The notes: generated from the letters alone by a model not told the origin. Positions 34,335 through 43,776 are shown, counted from the first letter of the stretch. The stretch: 64,000 nt of DNA from JAUASW01 sp036880965 (GCF_036880965.1 NZ_JBAJMV010000001.1:682001-746000); one strand, 5' to 3'. Made by a program: numbers and translations.

Positions 34335-35132
34335 ATGAAACTCGTCGCCCTGCCCGCTTTTTCTGACAACTACATCTGGATGCTCCACGATGGCCTTGAA
34401 GCCCTCGTGGTCGATCCGGGCGACGCAGCGCCTGTGCTCGCGGCCCTGGCCGACACAGGCCTGCGCCTCGCCGGCATTCTAGTGACCCACCACCATGCCG
34501 ATCATGTCGGCGGCCTGGCCCCTCTGCGCCCGCATCTGCAGGGGCCGGTCATCGGCACCGGCAGCGAAGGCATCCAGGGTCTGGACCGGCAAGTGGTCGA
34601 GGGCGAAAGCGTCGAGCTGCTGGGCCAGCGCTTCGAGGTGATCGAGGTGCCGGGCCACACGGCCGGCCATGTCGCCTTCTTCCTGCGCGACCCGACTGAC
34701 GGCAGCGCGCCCATCCTCTTCTGCGGCGATACCTTGTTCTCGGGCGGATGTGGCCGCCTGTTCGAGGGCACGCCGGCGCAGATGTTGGATTCGCTGGACA
34801 AGCTGGCAGCGCTGCCCGGCGATGCGCGCGTTTGTTGCGCCCATGAATACACGCTGTCGAATCTGAAGTTCGCGCAGGCCGTCGACCCCGAGAATGAAGA
34901 CCTGAGCGACTACGTCGCGCGTTGCAAGTCCTTGCGAGAGCAAGCGCTGCCCACCTTGCCCTCCAGCATCGCAACCGAGCGACGCATCAATCCCTTCCTG
35001 CGCGCCGATGAAGCGGCCCTGCGCCAGAGCGCAGTGCAGCGCGCCAGCGCATCCACCACACCCCTTGCCGCCAACGCCGACCGCGTTGCGGTCTTCGCCA
35101 CCCTGCGGCAATGGAAGAACGAATACCGATGA
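34335..35132 (+). CDS. gloB: Hydroxyacylglutathione hydrolase (glyoxalase II)
   Basis: A 265-residue metallo-hydrolase that converts S-lactoylglutathione to lactate and glutathione, completing methylglyoxal detoxification. The motif THHHADH (about residue 53-59) and the downstream GHTAGH and CGDTLFSGGCGRLFEG segments are diagnostic. The N-terminus LVALPAFSDNYIWML matches the family, which fixes the ATG at 34335. The stop overlaps the next gene (ATGA). Confidence 0.97.
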   Translation: MKLVALPAFSDNYIWMLHDGLEALVVDPGDAAPVLAALADTGLRLAGILVTHHHADHVGGLAPLRPHLQGPVIGTGSEGIQGLDRQVVEGESVELLGQRFEVIEVPGHTAGHVAFFLRDPTDGSAPILFCGDTLFSGGCGRLFEGTPAQMLDSLDKLAALPGDARVCCAHEYTLSNLKFAQAVDPENEDLSDYVARCKSLREQALPTLPSSIATERRINPFLRADEAALRQSAVQRASASTTPLAANADRVAVFATLRQWKNEYR

Positions 35133-36733
35133 TCCTGAAGACACCGAACGCTCGACTGCAGCCCCTGATCCTCGCCCTGTGCGCCGCCCTCCTGAGCGGC
35201 TGCGCCGGCATGCAGCCGCCGCCGAGCGAGGTGCCGGCGCCCGTGGTGGAGGCTGCGGCCGTCGCCGCGCCGGCACCGGCGCCCGCTGTCGTCGTGCCAG
35301 CGCCCGCCGCCGAGGTCGCAGCGAAGCCTGACACCGCGCTGCTGCAGGACACGCTGAACCCGGAACGCAAGATCGACCTGGATGCGCCCGCCGCCCATGC
35401 TGACCTGTGGAGCCGCATGCGCGCGGGCTTTGCCATGCCCGAGCTGGACAACGACGGCGTGCGCCGCGCCGAGGCCTGGTACGGCAGCCGCCCCGACTAT
35501 GTGGGCCGCATGACCGAGCGCGGCAGCCGCTACCTGTTCCACATCATCGAGGAACTGGAGAAGCGCGGCATGCCCACCGAGCTGGCGCTCCTGCCCTTTG
35601 TCGAAAGCGCCTTCGTCACCGATGCCAAGTCCAGCGCCAAGGCCGTGGGCATGTGGCAGTTCATGCCGGCCACGGGCCGCGATTTCTCGCTGAAGCAGAA
35701 CATCTTCCGCGACGACCGTCGCGACGTGCTGGCCTCGACGCGCGCCGCGCTGGACTACCTGGGCCGCCTGTACAAGCAGTTCGGCGACTGGCACCTGGCT
35801 CTGGCCGCCTACAACTGGGGCCAGGGCAATGTGGCCAAGGCGATTGCGCGCAATGAACGACTGGGCCTGCCGACCGACTACGGCAGCATCAAGATGCCGG
35901 ACGAGACGCGCTACTACATACCGAAGCTCCAGGCGGTGAAGAACATCGTGCTGGACCCGGCGCGCTTCTCCCTGAACCTGCCACCGGTCGCCAACCATCC
36001 GTACTTCCTGAGTGTCAACATCGAGCGCGACATCGACGTGGAGCTGGCCGCCCGGCTGGCCGAGATGGAGATCGATGACTTCAAGCTCTTCAATCCGCAG
36101 ATGAACAAGCCGGTGGTGCTGGCGAACGCCACGGCGCAACTGCTGCTTCCCTACGACAACGCAGGCCGCTTCGTCACCAACCTGGCGGCACACCGCGGCC
36201 AGCTCGCCAGCTGGACGGCCTGGGTCGTGCCCAGGACCATGAAGCCGGCCGACGCGGCCAAGCAGGTCGGCATGAGCGAAGCGCAGCTGCGCGAGATCAA
36301 CAAGATCCCGCCCAAGATGCTGGTCAAGGGCGGCTCCACGCTGCTCGTGCCACGCACCGCCAAGCGCAACCAGGACGTCTCGGAGCACCTGGCCGACAAC
36401 GCCAGCATGAACCTCGCACCCGATGTGCCACCGCTCAGGCGCGTGACGCACAAGGCCGGCAAGGGCGAGAGCGTTGCCACCGTGGCGGCGCGCTACAAGG
36501 TCAGCAGGTCGCAGGTGGCGCAGTGGAACAAGGTCTCGAGCAAGGCCTCGTTCAAGCCCGGCCAGGCAGTGGTGTTGTTCCTGAATCCGGCCCAGGCCGG
36601 CACACCTCAGCGCCTGGCGAGCAACACGTCCAGAACCAGCAAATCGGCGCAGAAGCCGGCACGCACGCCGGCCAAGGCCGCGCCTGCGAGGCTGGCCTCA
36701 GCCAAGCCAGCAGGCCAGCCGCAACTCAGATGA
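35129..36733 (+). CDS. mltD: MltD-like membrane-bound lytic transglycosylase with LysM domains
   Basis: A 534-residue lipoprotein that cleaves murein glycan strands. The lipobox is LLSGC with C25; a Pro/Ala-rich linker follows (30-65). The SLT domain has its catalytic Glu in LPFVESAF (E159) and the AVGMWQFMPATGRDF motif. Two LysM-like peptidoglycan-binding modules lie at about 365-411 and 437-484. The ATG at 35129 overlaps the gloB stop; a start 18 nt upstream would lengthen the signal. The 3' end overlaps the convergent MAPEG gene by 8 nt. Confidence 0.92.
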   Translation: MILKTPNARLQPLILALCAALLSGCAGMQPPPSEVPAPVVEAAAVAAPAPAPAVVVPAPAAEVAAKPDTALLQDTLNPERKIDLDAPAAHADLWSRMRAGFAMPELDNDGVRRAEAWYGSRPDYVGRMTERGSRYLFHIIEELEKRGMPTELALLPFVESAFVTDAKSSAKAVGMWQFMPATGRDFSLKQNIFRDDRRDVLASTRAALDYLGRLYKQFGDWHLALAAYNWGQGNVAKAIARNERLGLPTDYGSIKMPDETRYYIPKLQAVKNIVLDPARFSLNLPPVANHPYFLSVNIERDIDVELAARLAEMEIDDFKLFNPQMNKPVVLANATAQLLLPYDNAGRFVTNLAAHRGQLASWTAWVVPRTMKPADAAKQVGMSEAQLREINKIPPKMLVKGGSTLLVPRTAKRNQDVSEHLADNASMNLAPDVPPLRRVTHKAGKGESVATVAARYKVSRSQVAQWNKVSSKASFKPGQAVVLFLNPAQAGTPQRLASNTSRTSKSAQKPARTPAKAAPARLASAKPAGQPQLR

Positions 36734-37121
36734 AGAACAGGGCGATGCTGATCGCCACGCCCACAGCCCAGACCAGCGAACGCAGGCTGGCCTGATCGGC
36801 AAGATAGAGCGCCACATAAACCAGACGCAGCACCACGAAGGCGATCGCCAGCTGGTCGATGCGGCCCTGGCTGGCACCCGATTGCTGAGCCACCAATACG
36901 CCGGCGATGAACAGCGGCAGGGCCTCGAAGCCATTGGCCTGTGCCGCGTTGGCGCGGGCCTGCCAGCCTTGCTGCTTGCTCATCCAACCGCGGGGGTCGT
37001 GGTTGTCATAGCCGCCATCACGGCGGCGCTTGCCGAAGCCCTTGGCCTTTGCCAGCGCGGCAGTCACTACAGGCAACAAGCAGGCGGCAATGATGCAGAG
37101 ATTGGCAAGACTCACGGGCAA
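36726..37121 (-). CDS. MAPEG-family membrane protein
   Basis: A 131-residue inner-membrane protein with about four hydrophobic segments and the MAPEG-type motif RANAAQANGFEALPLF (about 56-71). Bacterial MAPEG proteins may be glutathione-dependent transferases/peroxidases, but most are uncharacterised. It follows recR on the same strand after 33 nt and could be the last gene of the dnaX-ybaB-recR transcript. Confidence 0.87.
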   Translation of the reverse strand: MPVSLANLCIIAACLLPVVTAALAKAKGFGKRRRDGGYDNHDPRGWMSKQQGWQARANAAQANGFEALPLFIAGVLVAQQSGASQGRIDQLAIAFVVLRLVYVALYLADQASLRSLVWAVGVAISIALFFI

Positions 37122-37154
37122 CTCCTGGCAGTTTGATGGTGATTCAGCAGCGCC

Positions 37155-37736
37155 TCAGCGCCGGTCGACCAGGGCATGGGCAATGGTGCCAAGGTCCACA
37201 TATTCCAGCTCGCTGCCCACCGGCACGCCGCGCGCCAGACGCGTTGAGCGCAGCTGTCGCGAACGCAAGGCCTCGCCCAGCACATGGGCGGTGGCTTCGC
37301 CTTCGGCCGTGAAGCTGGTGGCGAGAATCACCTCCTCGACCCGGCCATCCTGCGCCCGGGCAAGCAATTGCTCGGCACCGATCTGACGCGCACCAATGCC
37401 GTCCAGCGGGCTCACACGGCCCAGCAGCACGAAGTAATAACCCCGGAATGAGCCGGTTCGCTCCAGCGCAGCCTGGTCAGCCGGTGTCTCCACCACGCAG
37501 AGCAGCCGCGCATCGCGTTGCTCGTCGGCGCAGATCGGACACAGCGCCGCCTCGCTGAAGGTGTGGCAGCGCTCGCAATGACCGATATCGCTCGCCGCTC
37601 CTGCCAGCGCTCTCGAGAGCACCTGGGCACCCTCGCGGTCATGCTGCAGGAGGTGATAGGCCATGCGCTGCGCCGACTTCTGGCCCACGCCAGGCAGGCG
37701 CCGAAGCGCCTCGATCAGCGTTTCTAAAGCAGCCAA
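37155..37736 (-). CDS. recR: Recombination protein RecR
   Basis: A 193-residue DNA-repair protein of the RecFOR pathway that helps load RecA at gaps. It shows the N-terminal helix-hairpin-helix (LRRLPGVGQKSAQRMAYHLL), a four-Cys zinc finger (CERC and CPIC) and a Toprim domain (LCVVETPADQAALE). It lies 4 nt after ybaB, in the conserved dnaX-ybaB-recR order. Confidence 0.98.
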   Translation of the reverse strand: MAALETLIEALRRLPGVGQKSAQRMAYHLLQHDREGAQVLSRALAGAASDIGHCERCHTFSEAALCPICADEQRDARLLCVVETPADQAALERTGSFRGYYFVLLGRVSPLDGIGARQIGAEQLLARAQDGRVEEVILATSFTAEGEATAHVLGEALRSRQLRSTRLARGVPVGSELEYVDLGTIAHALVDRR

Positions 37737-37740
37737 CGCG

Positions 37741-38067
37741 TTAGAAGGGGAACTTCATGCCGCCAGGCAGAGGCATGCCCGCCGTCAGCTTGCCCATCTT
37801 GGCCGAGCTCACTTCTTCGGCGCGGCGCAGGCCGTCGTTGAAGGCGGCGGCCACCATGTCTTCGAGCATGTCCTTGTCGTCCGCCAGCAGGCTTGGGTCG
37901 ATGGTGACACGCTTCACTTCATGCTTGCAGGTCATCACGATCTTGACCAGGCCCGAACCCGACTGGCCTTCGACCTCGATGGTGGCGAGCTCGTCCTGCG
38001 CCTTCTTCAGGTTGTCCTGCATCGCCTGGGCCTGCTTCATCAGGCCGGCAAGTTGGTTCTTCATCAT
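37741..38067 (-). CDS. ybaB: YbaB/EbfC nucleoid-associated protein
   Basis: A 108-residue DNA-binding protein that forms tweezer-like dimers. The N-terminal helix is rich in Gln, Ala and Lys (LMKQAQAMQDNLKKAQDELA), followed by the beta-sheet with GLVKIVMTCKHEVKRVTIDPS. Size and position between dnaX (11 nt) and recR (4 nt) are standard. Confidence 0.97.
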   Translation of the reverse strand: MMKNQLAGLMKQAQAMQDNLKKAQDELATIEVEGQSGSGLVKIVMTCKHEVKRVTIDPSLLADDKDMLEDMVAAAFNDGLRRAEEVSSAKMGKLTAGMPLPGGMKFPF

Positions 38068-38078
38068 GGTGGCATCTC

Positions 38079-40013
38079 CTAGGAATTCAGCGGTTTGATC
38101 GACCCGGGCACGATGCGCGCGGTGCGGTACTGGCTCATCAGGCGCAGCACATCCGGGTCTTGAAGAATGATTTTCTCGGCAGCGCGCTGGCGCGCCTGCG
38201 TGGCGGCCAGCTCGCGCAGGGAAGGCGAATCGGTGGCGATGCCGACTTCCAGCTCGACAGTCTGCGGCGAGCCCAGTGCAGCGCTGAGCGCGGCCTGCAG
38301 CTTGTCTTGCAATGCCGGCTGCCGCAGCGACTCACGCTCGACGCGCAGGCGCCAGACACCGCCCTGCTCGCCCAGGCATTGAGCCTGCATGGCCAGCTCG
38401 CGGGCCAGCGCCGTCAGGCCCAGGTCCTTGACCAGCAGATGCCAGCGCTCGCCCTCGGGCGTGGGCTGCAGCTCAGGTTCATTGCCAGCGGTCGAGGCAT
38501 AGGTCTTGGCGCTTGCGGCGGTGGCCGCTGGAGCCGGCGCTTCAGCAAACGGCTGACCTTCGTCGTCTGCCATGGGGGCATCGTCCAGCCACGGCGGCGG
38601 CTCATCGCCACCCGCATGCACTTCAGGCTCGGGTTCGACATGGACGACCGGGCGCGGGCGTAGGCGGGCGCTGGGGCCGTCAAGGTCGGCGGGCGCCGGC
38701 CTCGAGGCCACCGGTGTTGGCGCAGGTGCGGCTGCAACGGGCGCGGGCACGGGCACGGGCACGGGCACGGGTGCGGGTGCGGGCACGGGTGCACTGGCCA
38801 TCACCAGCGGTGCAACAGCCGCCACAGGCACCGTTGCCACGGCCGCCGTGCTGCGCAGCAGCGGCGCGCTCGCCGGCTTCGGCGCAGCGGCCTCGCCACG
38901 CGGCAGCTGCGCGCCACCGGGCCGGAAGGCCAGCATGCGCAAGAGCACCATCAGGAGGCCGGCGTATTCGTCGGGCGACAGGCCCAGTTCGGCACGGCCA
39001 TGCAGGGCCATGCTGTACATCAGTTGCACCTCGTCGGCCGGCAAGGAGGCGGCCAGGCGGCGGGCTTCGGCGCTGTCGGGGTCGGCGTCGTCCAGTGCGG
39101 CCGGCGCGGCCTGTGCCACGGCGATCTGCTGCAGAAGGCTAGCCAGGTCTTCCAGCGTGCCGGCGGCCGAGAGTCCCAGGTCGCGCAAGGCATCGGCCTG
39201 CGCCACCACATCAGGGCCGCTGGCAGCGACCAGCGCATCAAGGATGGCCACCACATGGCCCCGGTCCACCGTGCCCAGCATCTGGCGCACGCCGGCCTCG
39301 GCCAGGCTGCCAGCACCGAAGGCAATCGCCTGGTCGGTCAGGGACAGCGCATCGCGCATCGAGCCGCGAGCGGCTCGGGCCAGCAGGCGCAAGGCGCCAG
39401 GCTCGGCTTGCACGTTCTCGGCCTGCAGCACGCTGGTCAGGTGCGAGAGCACCGTCTGCGGCGCCATCGGGCGCAGATTGAACTGCAGGCAGCGCGACAG
39501 CACCGTCACCGGCACCTTTTGCGGGTCGGTCGTGGCCAGAACGAACTTCAGGTACTCCGGCGGCTCCTCCAGCGTCTTCAGCATCGCGTTGAAGGCGGTG
39601 TTCGAGAGCATGTGGACTTCGTCGATCATGTAGACCTTGAAGCGCCCGACAACCGGCTTGTAGACCGCCTGATCAAGCAGCTGCGAGATCTCCTCGACGC
39701 CGCGGTTCGAGGCCGCGTCGAGCTCGACATAGTCGACAAAACGGCCGGCATCGATATCGCGGCAGGCCTCGCACAGGCCACAGGGTCGGGCCGTGATCGT
39801 GCCCTGGCCGTCGGCGCCGGTGCAGTTGAGGCTCTTGGCCAGGATCCGCGACACCGTGGTCTTGCCCACCCCCCGGGTACCGGTGAACAGATAGGCGTGA
39901 TGCAGCCGCTGCTGCGTGAGCGCATTGGCCAAGGCCTGCACCACATGCTCTTGGCCCCGCAGCTCTTCAAAGCTGTGGGGGCGGTACTTGCGGGCGAGGA
40001 CCTGGTAACTCAT
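38079..40013 (-). CDS. dnaX: DNA polymerase III subunit tau/gamma
   Basis: A 644-residue clamp-loader AAA+ protein. Walker A GTRGVGKT (about 45-52), the zinc module with cysteines in C-TGADGQGT-ITARPCGLCEAC, and Walker B VYMIDEVHML are present. A Pro/Val/Ala-rich linker around residues 408-450 is encoded by a hexamer repeat (38745-38792) and leads to the tau C-terminal domain that binds polymerase and helicase. No obvious A-rich slippery site for a short gamma form was seen. Confidence 0.97.
   Translation of the reverse strand: MSYQVLARKYRPHSFEELRGQEHVVQALANALTQQRLHHAYLFTGTRGVGKTTVSRILAKSLNCTGADGQGTITARPCGLCEACRDIDAGRFVDYVELDAASNRGVEEISQLLDQAVYKPVVGRFKVYMIDEVHMLSNTAFNAMLKTLEEPPEYLKFVLATTDPQKVPVTVLSRCLQFNLRPMAPQTVLSHLTSVLQAENVQAEPGALRLLARAARGSMRDALSLTDQAIAFGAGSLAEAGVRQMLGTVDRGHVVAILDALVAASGPDVVAQADALRDLGLSAAGTLEDLASLLQQIAVAQAAPAALDDADPDSAEARRLAASLPADEVQLMYSMALHGRAELGLSPDEYAGLLMVLLRMLAFRPGGAQLPRGEAAAPKPASAPLLRSTAAVATVPVAAVAPLVMASAPVPAPAPVPVPVPVPAPVAAAPAPTPVASRPAPADLDGPSARLRPRPVVHVEPEPEVHAGGDEPPPWLDDAPMADDEGQPFAEAPAPAATAASAKTYASTAGNEPELQPTPEGERWHLLVKDLGLTALARELAMQAQCLGEQGGVWRLRVERESLRQPALQDKLQAALSAALGSPQTVELEVGIATDSPSLRELAATQARQRAAEKIILQDPDVLRLMSQYRTARIVPGSIKPLNS
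38745..38792. repeat. Hexanucleotide tandem repeat inside dnaX
   Basis: Eight consecutive 6-bp units: GGGCAC four times, GGGTGC twice, then GGGCAC and GGGTGC. On the coding (minus) strand these give alternating Pro-Val and Pro-Ala in the flexible linker. Unit number changes keep the frame, so linker length could vary between strains. Confidence 0.85.
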
Positions 40014-40081
40014 GGATGACCTTATTGCTGCGCGGTGCTTGAAACCCCGCGGCGTGCATGCAGCACGCTCAGCTGCGGATT

Positions 40082-42544
40082 TTACGGGCGCTGGCCATCG
40101 CCGGCCGCCGGCTTGAAGGCCACGGCCCAGAGGGCAAAGCCGTGCGAACGTACGACCACCCGCTCAAACCCGGCCTGCGTGAGCGCCTGGGCCAGTGAAC
40201 GGCAGGTAAAACCGGTCTTGTGGATCATGAAGGCATTGCCGCCTTCGACAAAGGGCGCATAGCCATAGATCATGTCCAGCGCATTGATCGGGCCGGCCGG
40301 CGACTGATACATGGGCAGCTCCTGCTCGTCGCGGAGCACGCGCTCGGCAGCGGCCTTCAGGTCAGGCACCGTGATCAAGGCGAAGCCCCCCGGCTCCAGC
40401 ACCCGCAGGAACTCGCCCAGCGCCTTGGGCACCTCGCTGACATAGAGATGCTCGACATTGTGCGAGGAGTACAGCGCCTGCATGCTGCTGGCTGGCACGA
40501 CATGCATGTCGGTGGTCGATGCAACGAAGTCGGGCGCCACCTGCTTGTCGATGTCCAGGCGCAGTTCACGCCAGATCGAGGCATCGAAATAGGCCGGCAG
40601 CTTGCCTGCCTCCGGGCTGCCACAGCCCACATGGAGCACGCCGCGCGCCTGTGCAGCCAGGGGCTGGGCCTGCGCAGCCCAGGCCGCGAACAGGCGCTGG
40701 CAATGGTCCTCGATCTGGCGCGCCAGGCTGGCGCCGTCCAGCAAGCTTGACGCGCGCAAGGCCTGGCGCTGGCCGACCCGCAAGGCGGCCAGCGCCTTGG
40801 CGTCCTTGACCAACTGGCAGGCGATCTGCACGAACTGGTTTTCATCCTCGGCCACCCACTCGGGCCGGCCTGCTGCAGTGAGCAGCGACGCGCCCATGCG
40901 GGCAGCGGGCCGGGCACCGCGCAGGCTGACGACCGGCACGCCCATCCACAGCGCCTCGCAGGTATTGCCGGCGAGATTGAACGGCGAGGTGTCCAGCATC
41001 ACGTCAATGCGGGCATAGTCCGCGAGATGCTCGGCATAGCCTGTCCAGCCCAGCAGCTGCACGCGCTCCGCTGCAACGCCGAGCGCCGCCAGACGGCTCA
41101 GCAAGCCGGCTGCAGTGTCCGCATCAGCCAAGGCTGCCGCCTTGAGCAGCAGGCGCGAAGCTGGTGTCGCCTTCAGGACCTGAGCCCATAGCGCCAGGGT
41201 GCCCGCCGTGACCTTGGAGAAATTGCAGTAGCAGCCGAACGTCGCGCGGCCGTCGTTCAGCAACGGCGGCGGGCTCACCTCTGGCGCTTCAGGCGGAGGT
41301 GCGTAACGGAACATGCCACCCGTCAGATGCAATGTCTGCTCGGTGCCAGCATCGCTGCCGGGCGGATCGATCAGGGCATCGCTGAAACGATGGCCGATGG
41401 CCGCCAGGCCGGTCGTTGTGGGATAGCCCAGATAGCTGATCTGGACCGGCGCCGCACCGCGGGCCATGGCGGCAAGGCGGTTCCCGGCCGTGTGGCCTGC
41501 GAGATCGATCAGCACATCGACGCGGTCTCGGCGCAGCAGTCCGACCAGCTCAGCATCACTCAGTGCATGGCATTCGCGCCAGGCCGCGCCGGTGGCACGC
41601 AGGCGGTGGCTCAGTGCATCGTTGCGCTGGCGCGTGGCGTACAGCAAAGGCTCGAAGCGGCTTTGGTCAAGATTGGCCAGCAGGGGCTCGAACAGATAGC
41701 CCACCGGATGCTCGCCGAAATCAGGCGACAGGAAACCGAAGCGCAGGCGCCGCGACACCGTACGCTCATTGGCATGAAGCGGCGGCAGGCTGTGCCAGAT
41801 GCCGCCATGCTGCTCCCCGTAGGCGCGATGTTCCCGCAGCAGGGCAGCAGCATCGAGATGCTCGCTGTAGTTGAGCATCAGCAGCATATTGCTGTGGGTC
41901 GCGCTGTCGTCGGCGCGCAGCCGCAGCGCCTCGCGATAGGCCCGCTCTGCCGCTTCGAACTGCCCGGCATCGGTCAGCAGGTTGCCGAGCTGGCCGTGGG
42001 CGCGTGCGTCGGCCGGCGCCTGCGCAATGCGCTGCCGGCAGACCGCCAGCGCAGCCTGCGTACGGCCCAGGCGACCCAGGGCAACCGAGTAGTTGTGCAG
42101 CGCATCGCCGTCAAGGGCACCACCAACGCGCTCGTAGTCAGCAACAGCTTCGGCATGCTCACCGCGCGACACCTTCAGGGCCGCGCGGCTGGCGATGAAT
42201 TCCAGCCGTGCCGGCGCGAAGGAAATCGCCCTCTGGATCTGCTCCAGCGCCGCATCGAAGTCACCCTGCTGAAACAGCACCAGTCCGAGGTTGTGCAGGA
42301 CATCAGGGTTGCGGGGATGGGCCAGCAGCAGGTCCTGGTAGAGCGCGGCAGCCTGGACCAGCTCACCGCCGGTGTGGTGTTCAAGGGCCTGTGCGAACAC
42401 ACGCTCCGGCATCAGGATTGCCGCACTGCTGGCGGCCACCACGGGCACTGCAGGCGCTGGAGCCGGGGCCAGCGGGTTGCCGTGGCACTTCTTGTACTTC
42501 AGTCCGCTGCCGCAAGGGCAAGGCGCGTTTCTGTCCGTCTTCAA
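40082..42544 (-). CDS. SEC-C / TPR / O-GlcNAc-transferase-like / methyltransferase fusion
   Basis: About 820 residues. A SEC-C zinc motif opens the protein (C9, C11, C20, H21 in APCPCGSGLKYKKCHG), then ~200 residues of TPR helices, then a glycosyltransferase family 41 (OGT/SPINDLY) catalytic region (GFLSPDFGEHPVG, ISYLGYPTTTG, LDTSPFNLAGNTCEALWMGVP). The last ~200 residues form a SAM methyltransferase-like domain (VLHVGCGS, SSHNVEHLY). It may glycosylate and modify a protein or surface glycan. The start is uncertain: TTG at 42544 has AAGAGG 5 nt upstream and gives a normal SEC-C N-terminus; an ATG at 42601 is possible. Confidence 0.83.
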   Translation of the reverse strand: MKTDRNAPCPCGSGLKYKKCHGNPLAPAPAPAVPVVAASSAAILMPERVFAQALEHHTGGELVQAAALYQDLLLAHPRNPDVLHNLGLVLFQQGDFDAALEQIQRAISFAPARLEFIASRAALKVSRGEHAEAVADYERVGGALDGDALHNYSVALGRLGRTQAALAVCRQRIAQAPADARAHGQLGNLLTDAGQFEAAERAYREALRLRADDSATHSNMLLMLNYSEHLDAAALLREHRAYGEQHGGIWHSLPPLHANERTVSRRLRFGFLSPDFGEHPVGYLFEPLLANLDQSRFEPLLYATRQRNDALSHRLRATGAAWRECHALSDAELVGLLRRDRVDVLIDLAGHTAGNRLAAMARGAAPVQISYLGYPTTTGLAAIGHRFSDALIDPPGSDAGTEQTLHLTGGMFRYAPPPEAPEVSPPPLLNDGRATFGCYCNFSKVTAGTLALWAQVLKATPASRLLLKAAALADADTAAGLLSRLAALGVAAERVQLLGWTGYAEHLADYARIDVMLDTSPFNLAGNTCEALWMGVPVVSLRGARPAARMGASLLTAAGRPEWVAEDENQFVQIACQLVKDAKALAALRVGQRQALRASSLLDGASLARQIEDHCQRLFAAWAAQAQPLAAQARGVLHVGCGSPEAGKLPAYFDASIWRELRLDIDKQVAPDFVASTTDMHVVPASSMQALYSSHNVEHLYVSEVPKALGEFLRVLEPGGFALITVPDLKAAAERVLRDEQELPMYQSPAGPINALDMIYGYAPFVEGGNAFMIHKTGFTCRSLAQALTQAGFERVVVRSHGFALWAVAFKPAAGDGQRP

Positions 42545-42595
42545 GTCAACCTCTTGTCTAGCCGCTTTCAACGGCCGCGCAGTGTAGCAAGGCAC

Positions 42596-42623
42596 TTGCA
42601 TCGATTTCACTGAACGATAATCC
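42596..42623 (+). promoter_or_regulatory. Candidate purM promoter
   Basis: TTGCAT (42596-42601) and TAATCC (42618-42623) are 16 bp apart, just 6 bp before the purM ATG. GATAAT (42616-42621) is an overlapping alternative -10. The transcript would be almost leaderless. No PurR-like site was recognised. Confidence 0.4.
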
Positions 42624-42629
42624 CGCGTT

Positions 42630-43754
42630 ATGAGCTCGCACGCCCCCTCTTCCCCCGACACCCTCAGCTATGAACAAGCGGGGGTCAATTACGACCTGAT
42701 CGATCCGATGAAGATCGCTGCGCAGCGCGCGGCCGCGGCCACCGGCGCCCACCTGGGCGGCCATGGCTTCACGGAGGTGCTGGCCTCGCGCGGCGAGTCG
42801 GCCTATGTGGTGGATGTGGGCCCCTTCTACCTGGCCTCCATCGTCGAATGCCTGGGCACCAAGACCCTGGTGGCCGACGAGATGGCCAAGCTGACCGGCA
42901 AGAGCTTCTTTGCCGGCATCGCGCAAGACACGATCGCCATGGCGATCAACGACCTGATCACCGTCGGCGCCACGCCGCTGGTGGTGCAGGCCTACTGGGC
43001 CGCCGGTGGCTCCGACTGGTTCGGCGACAAGCTGCGCTCGCAGGCCCTGGTCGAAGGCTGGAAGAAGGCCTGCGACACCTGCCAGGTCGCCTGGGGCGGC
43101 GGCGAAACACCGGCGCTGGCCGGCATCGTTGAAGACGGCCGCATCGACCTGGCGGCTTCCTGCACCGGCCTGATCAATCCCAAGGAACGCCTCTCGGTGG
43201 GCGACAAGCTCGGCGCAGGCGACGCCATCGTGCTGCTCGCCTCCAGCGGCATCCATGCCAATGGCCTGTCTCTGGCGCGCAAGCTGGTCGAGCGCCTGCC
43301 CAAGGGCTACCTGACCGAGATCGAGCCCGGCCTCACGTATGGCGAAGCGCTGCTGGCGCCCACCGTGCTTTATTCGCCCGTGACCGAAGCGCTGTACAAG
43401 GCCGGCATCACGCCGCATTACTGCGCCAACATCACCGGTCACGGCTGGCGCAAGCTCTTGCGCCACCCGGCGCAGTTCACCTACCGCATCCACACGGTGC
43501 CGCCGGTCACACCGGTCTTGAAGTTCATGCAGGAGCAGGCCAAGCAGGATGACCGCGAAGCCTATTCCACGCTGAACATGGGCGCCGGTTTTGCCATCTT
43601 CGTCAAGGCGGAAGATGCCGCGCGCACCGTTGAAATCTCCAAGGCCTGCGGCATTGATGCCTGGGTGGCCGGGGCGCTGGAAGAAGGCCCGAAACAGCTG
43701 CTGATCGAACCGCTGGAGATCCGTTTCAGCGACGACGACCTGCAGCTGCGCTGA
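42630..43754 (+). CDS. purM: Phosphoribosylformylglycinamidine cyclo-ligase
   Basis: A 374-residue enzyme of purine synthesis that closes the imidazole ring (FGAM to AIR) with ATP. Family segments are clear: SYEQAGVNYDLID, GTKTLVADEM, GAGDAIVLLASSGIHANGLSLAR and NITGHGWRKLLR. It is about 25-30 residues longer than E. coli PurM, through a short N-terminal extension. It diverges from the SEC-C/OGT gene. Confidence 0.97.
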   Translation: MSSHAPSSPDTLSYEQAGVNYDLIDPMKIAAQRAAAATGAHLGGHGFTEVLASRGESAYVVDVGPFYLASIVECLGTKTLVADEMAKLTGKSFFAGIAQDTIAMAINDLITVGATPLVVQAYWAAGGSDWFGDKLRSQALVEGWKKACDTCQVAWGGGETPALAGIVEDGRIDLAASCTGLINPKERLSVGDKLGAGDAIVLLASSGIHANGLSLARKLVERLPKGYLTEIEPGLTYGEALLAPTVLYSPVTEALYKAGITPHYCANITGHGWRKLLRHPAQFTYRIHTVPPVTPVLKFMQEQAKQDDREAYSTLNMGAGFAIFVKAEDAARTVEISKACGIDAWVAGALEEGPKQLLIEPLEIRFSDDDLQLR

Positions 43755-43776
43755 GACCGCTGTCACCGGGACCGAA

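Noticed and set aside
40045..40065. Small GCGTGC/GCACGC hairpin between dnaX and the SEC-C/OGT gene
   Set aside because: Six-bp stem without a U tract; could be chance in GC-rich DNA.
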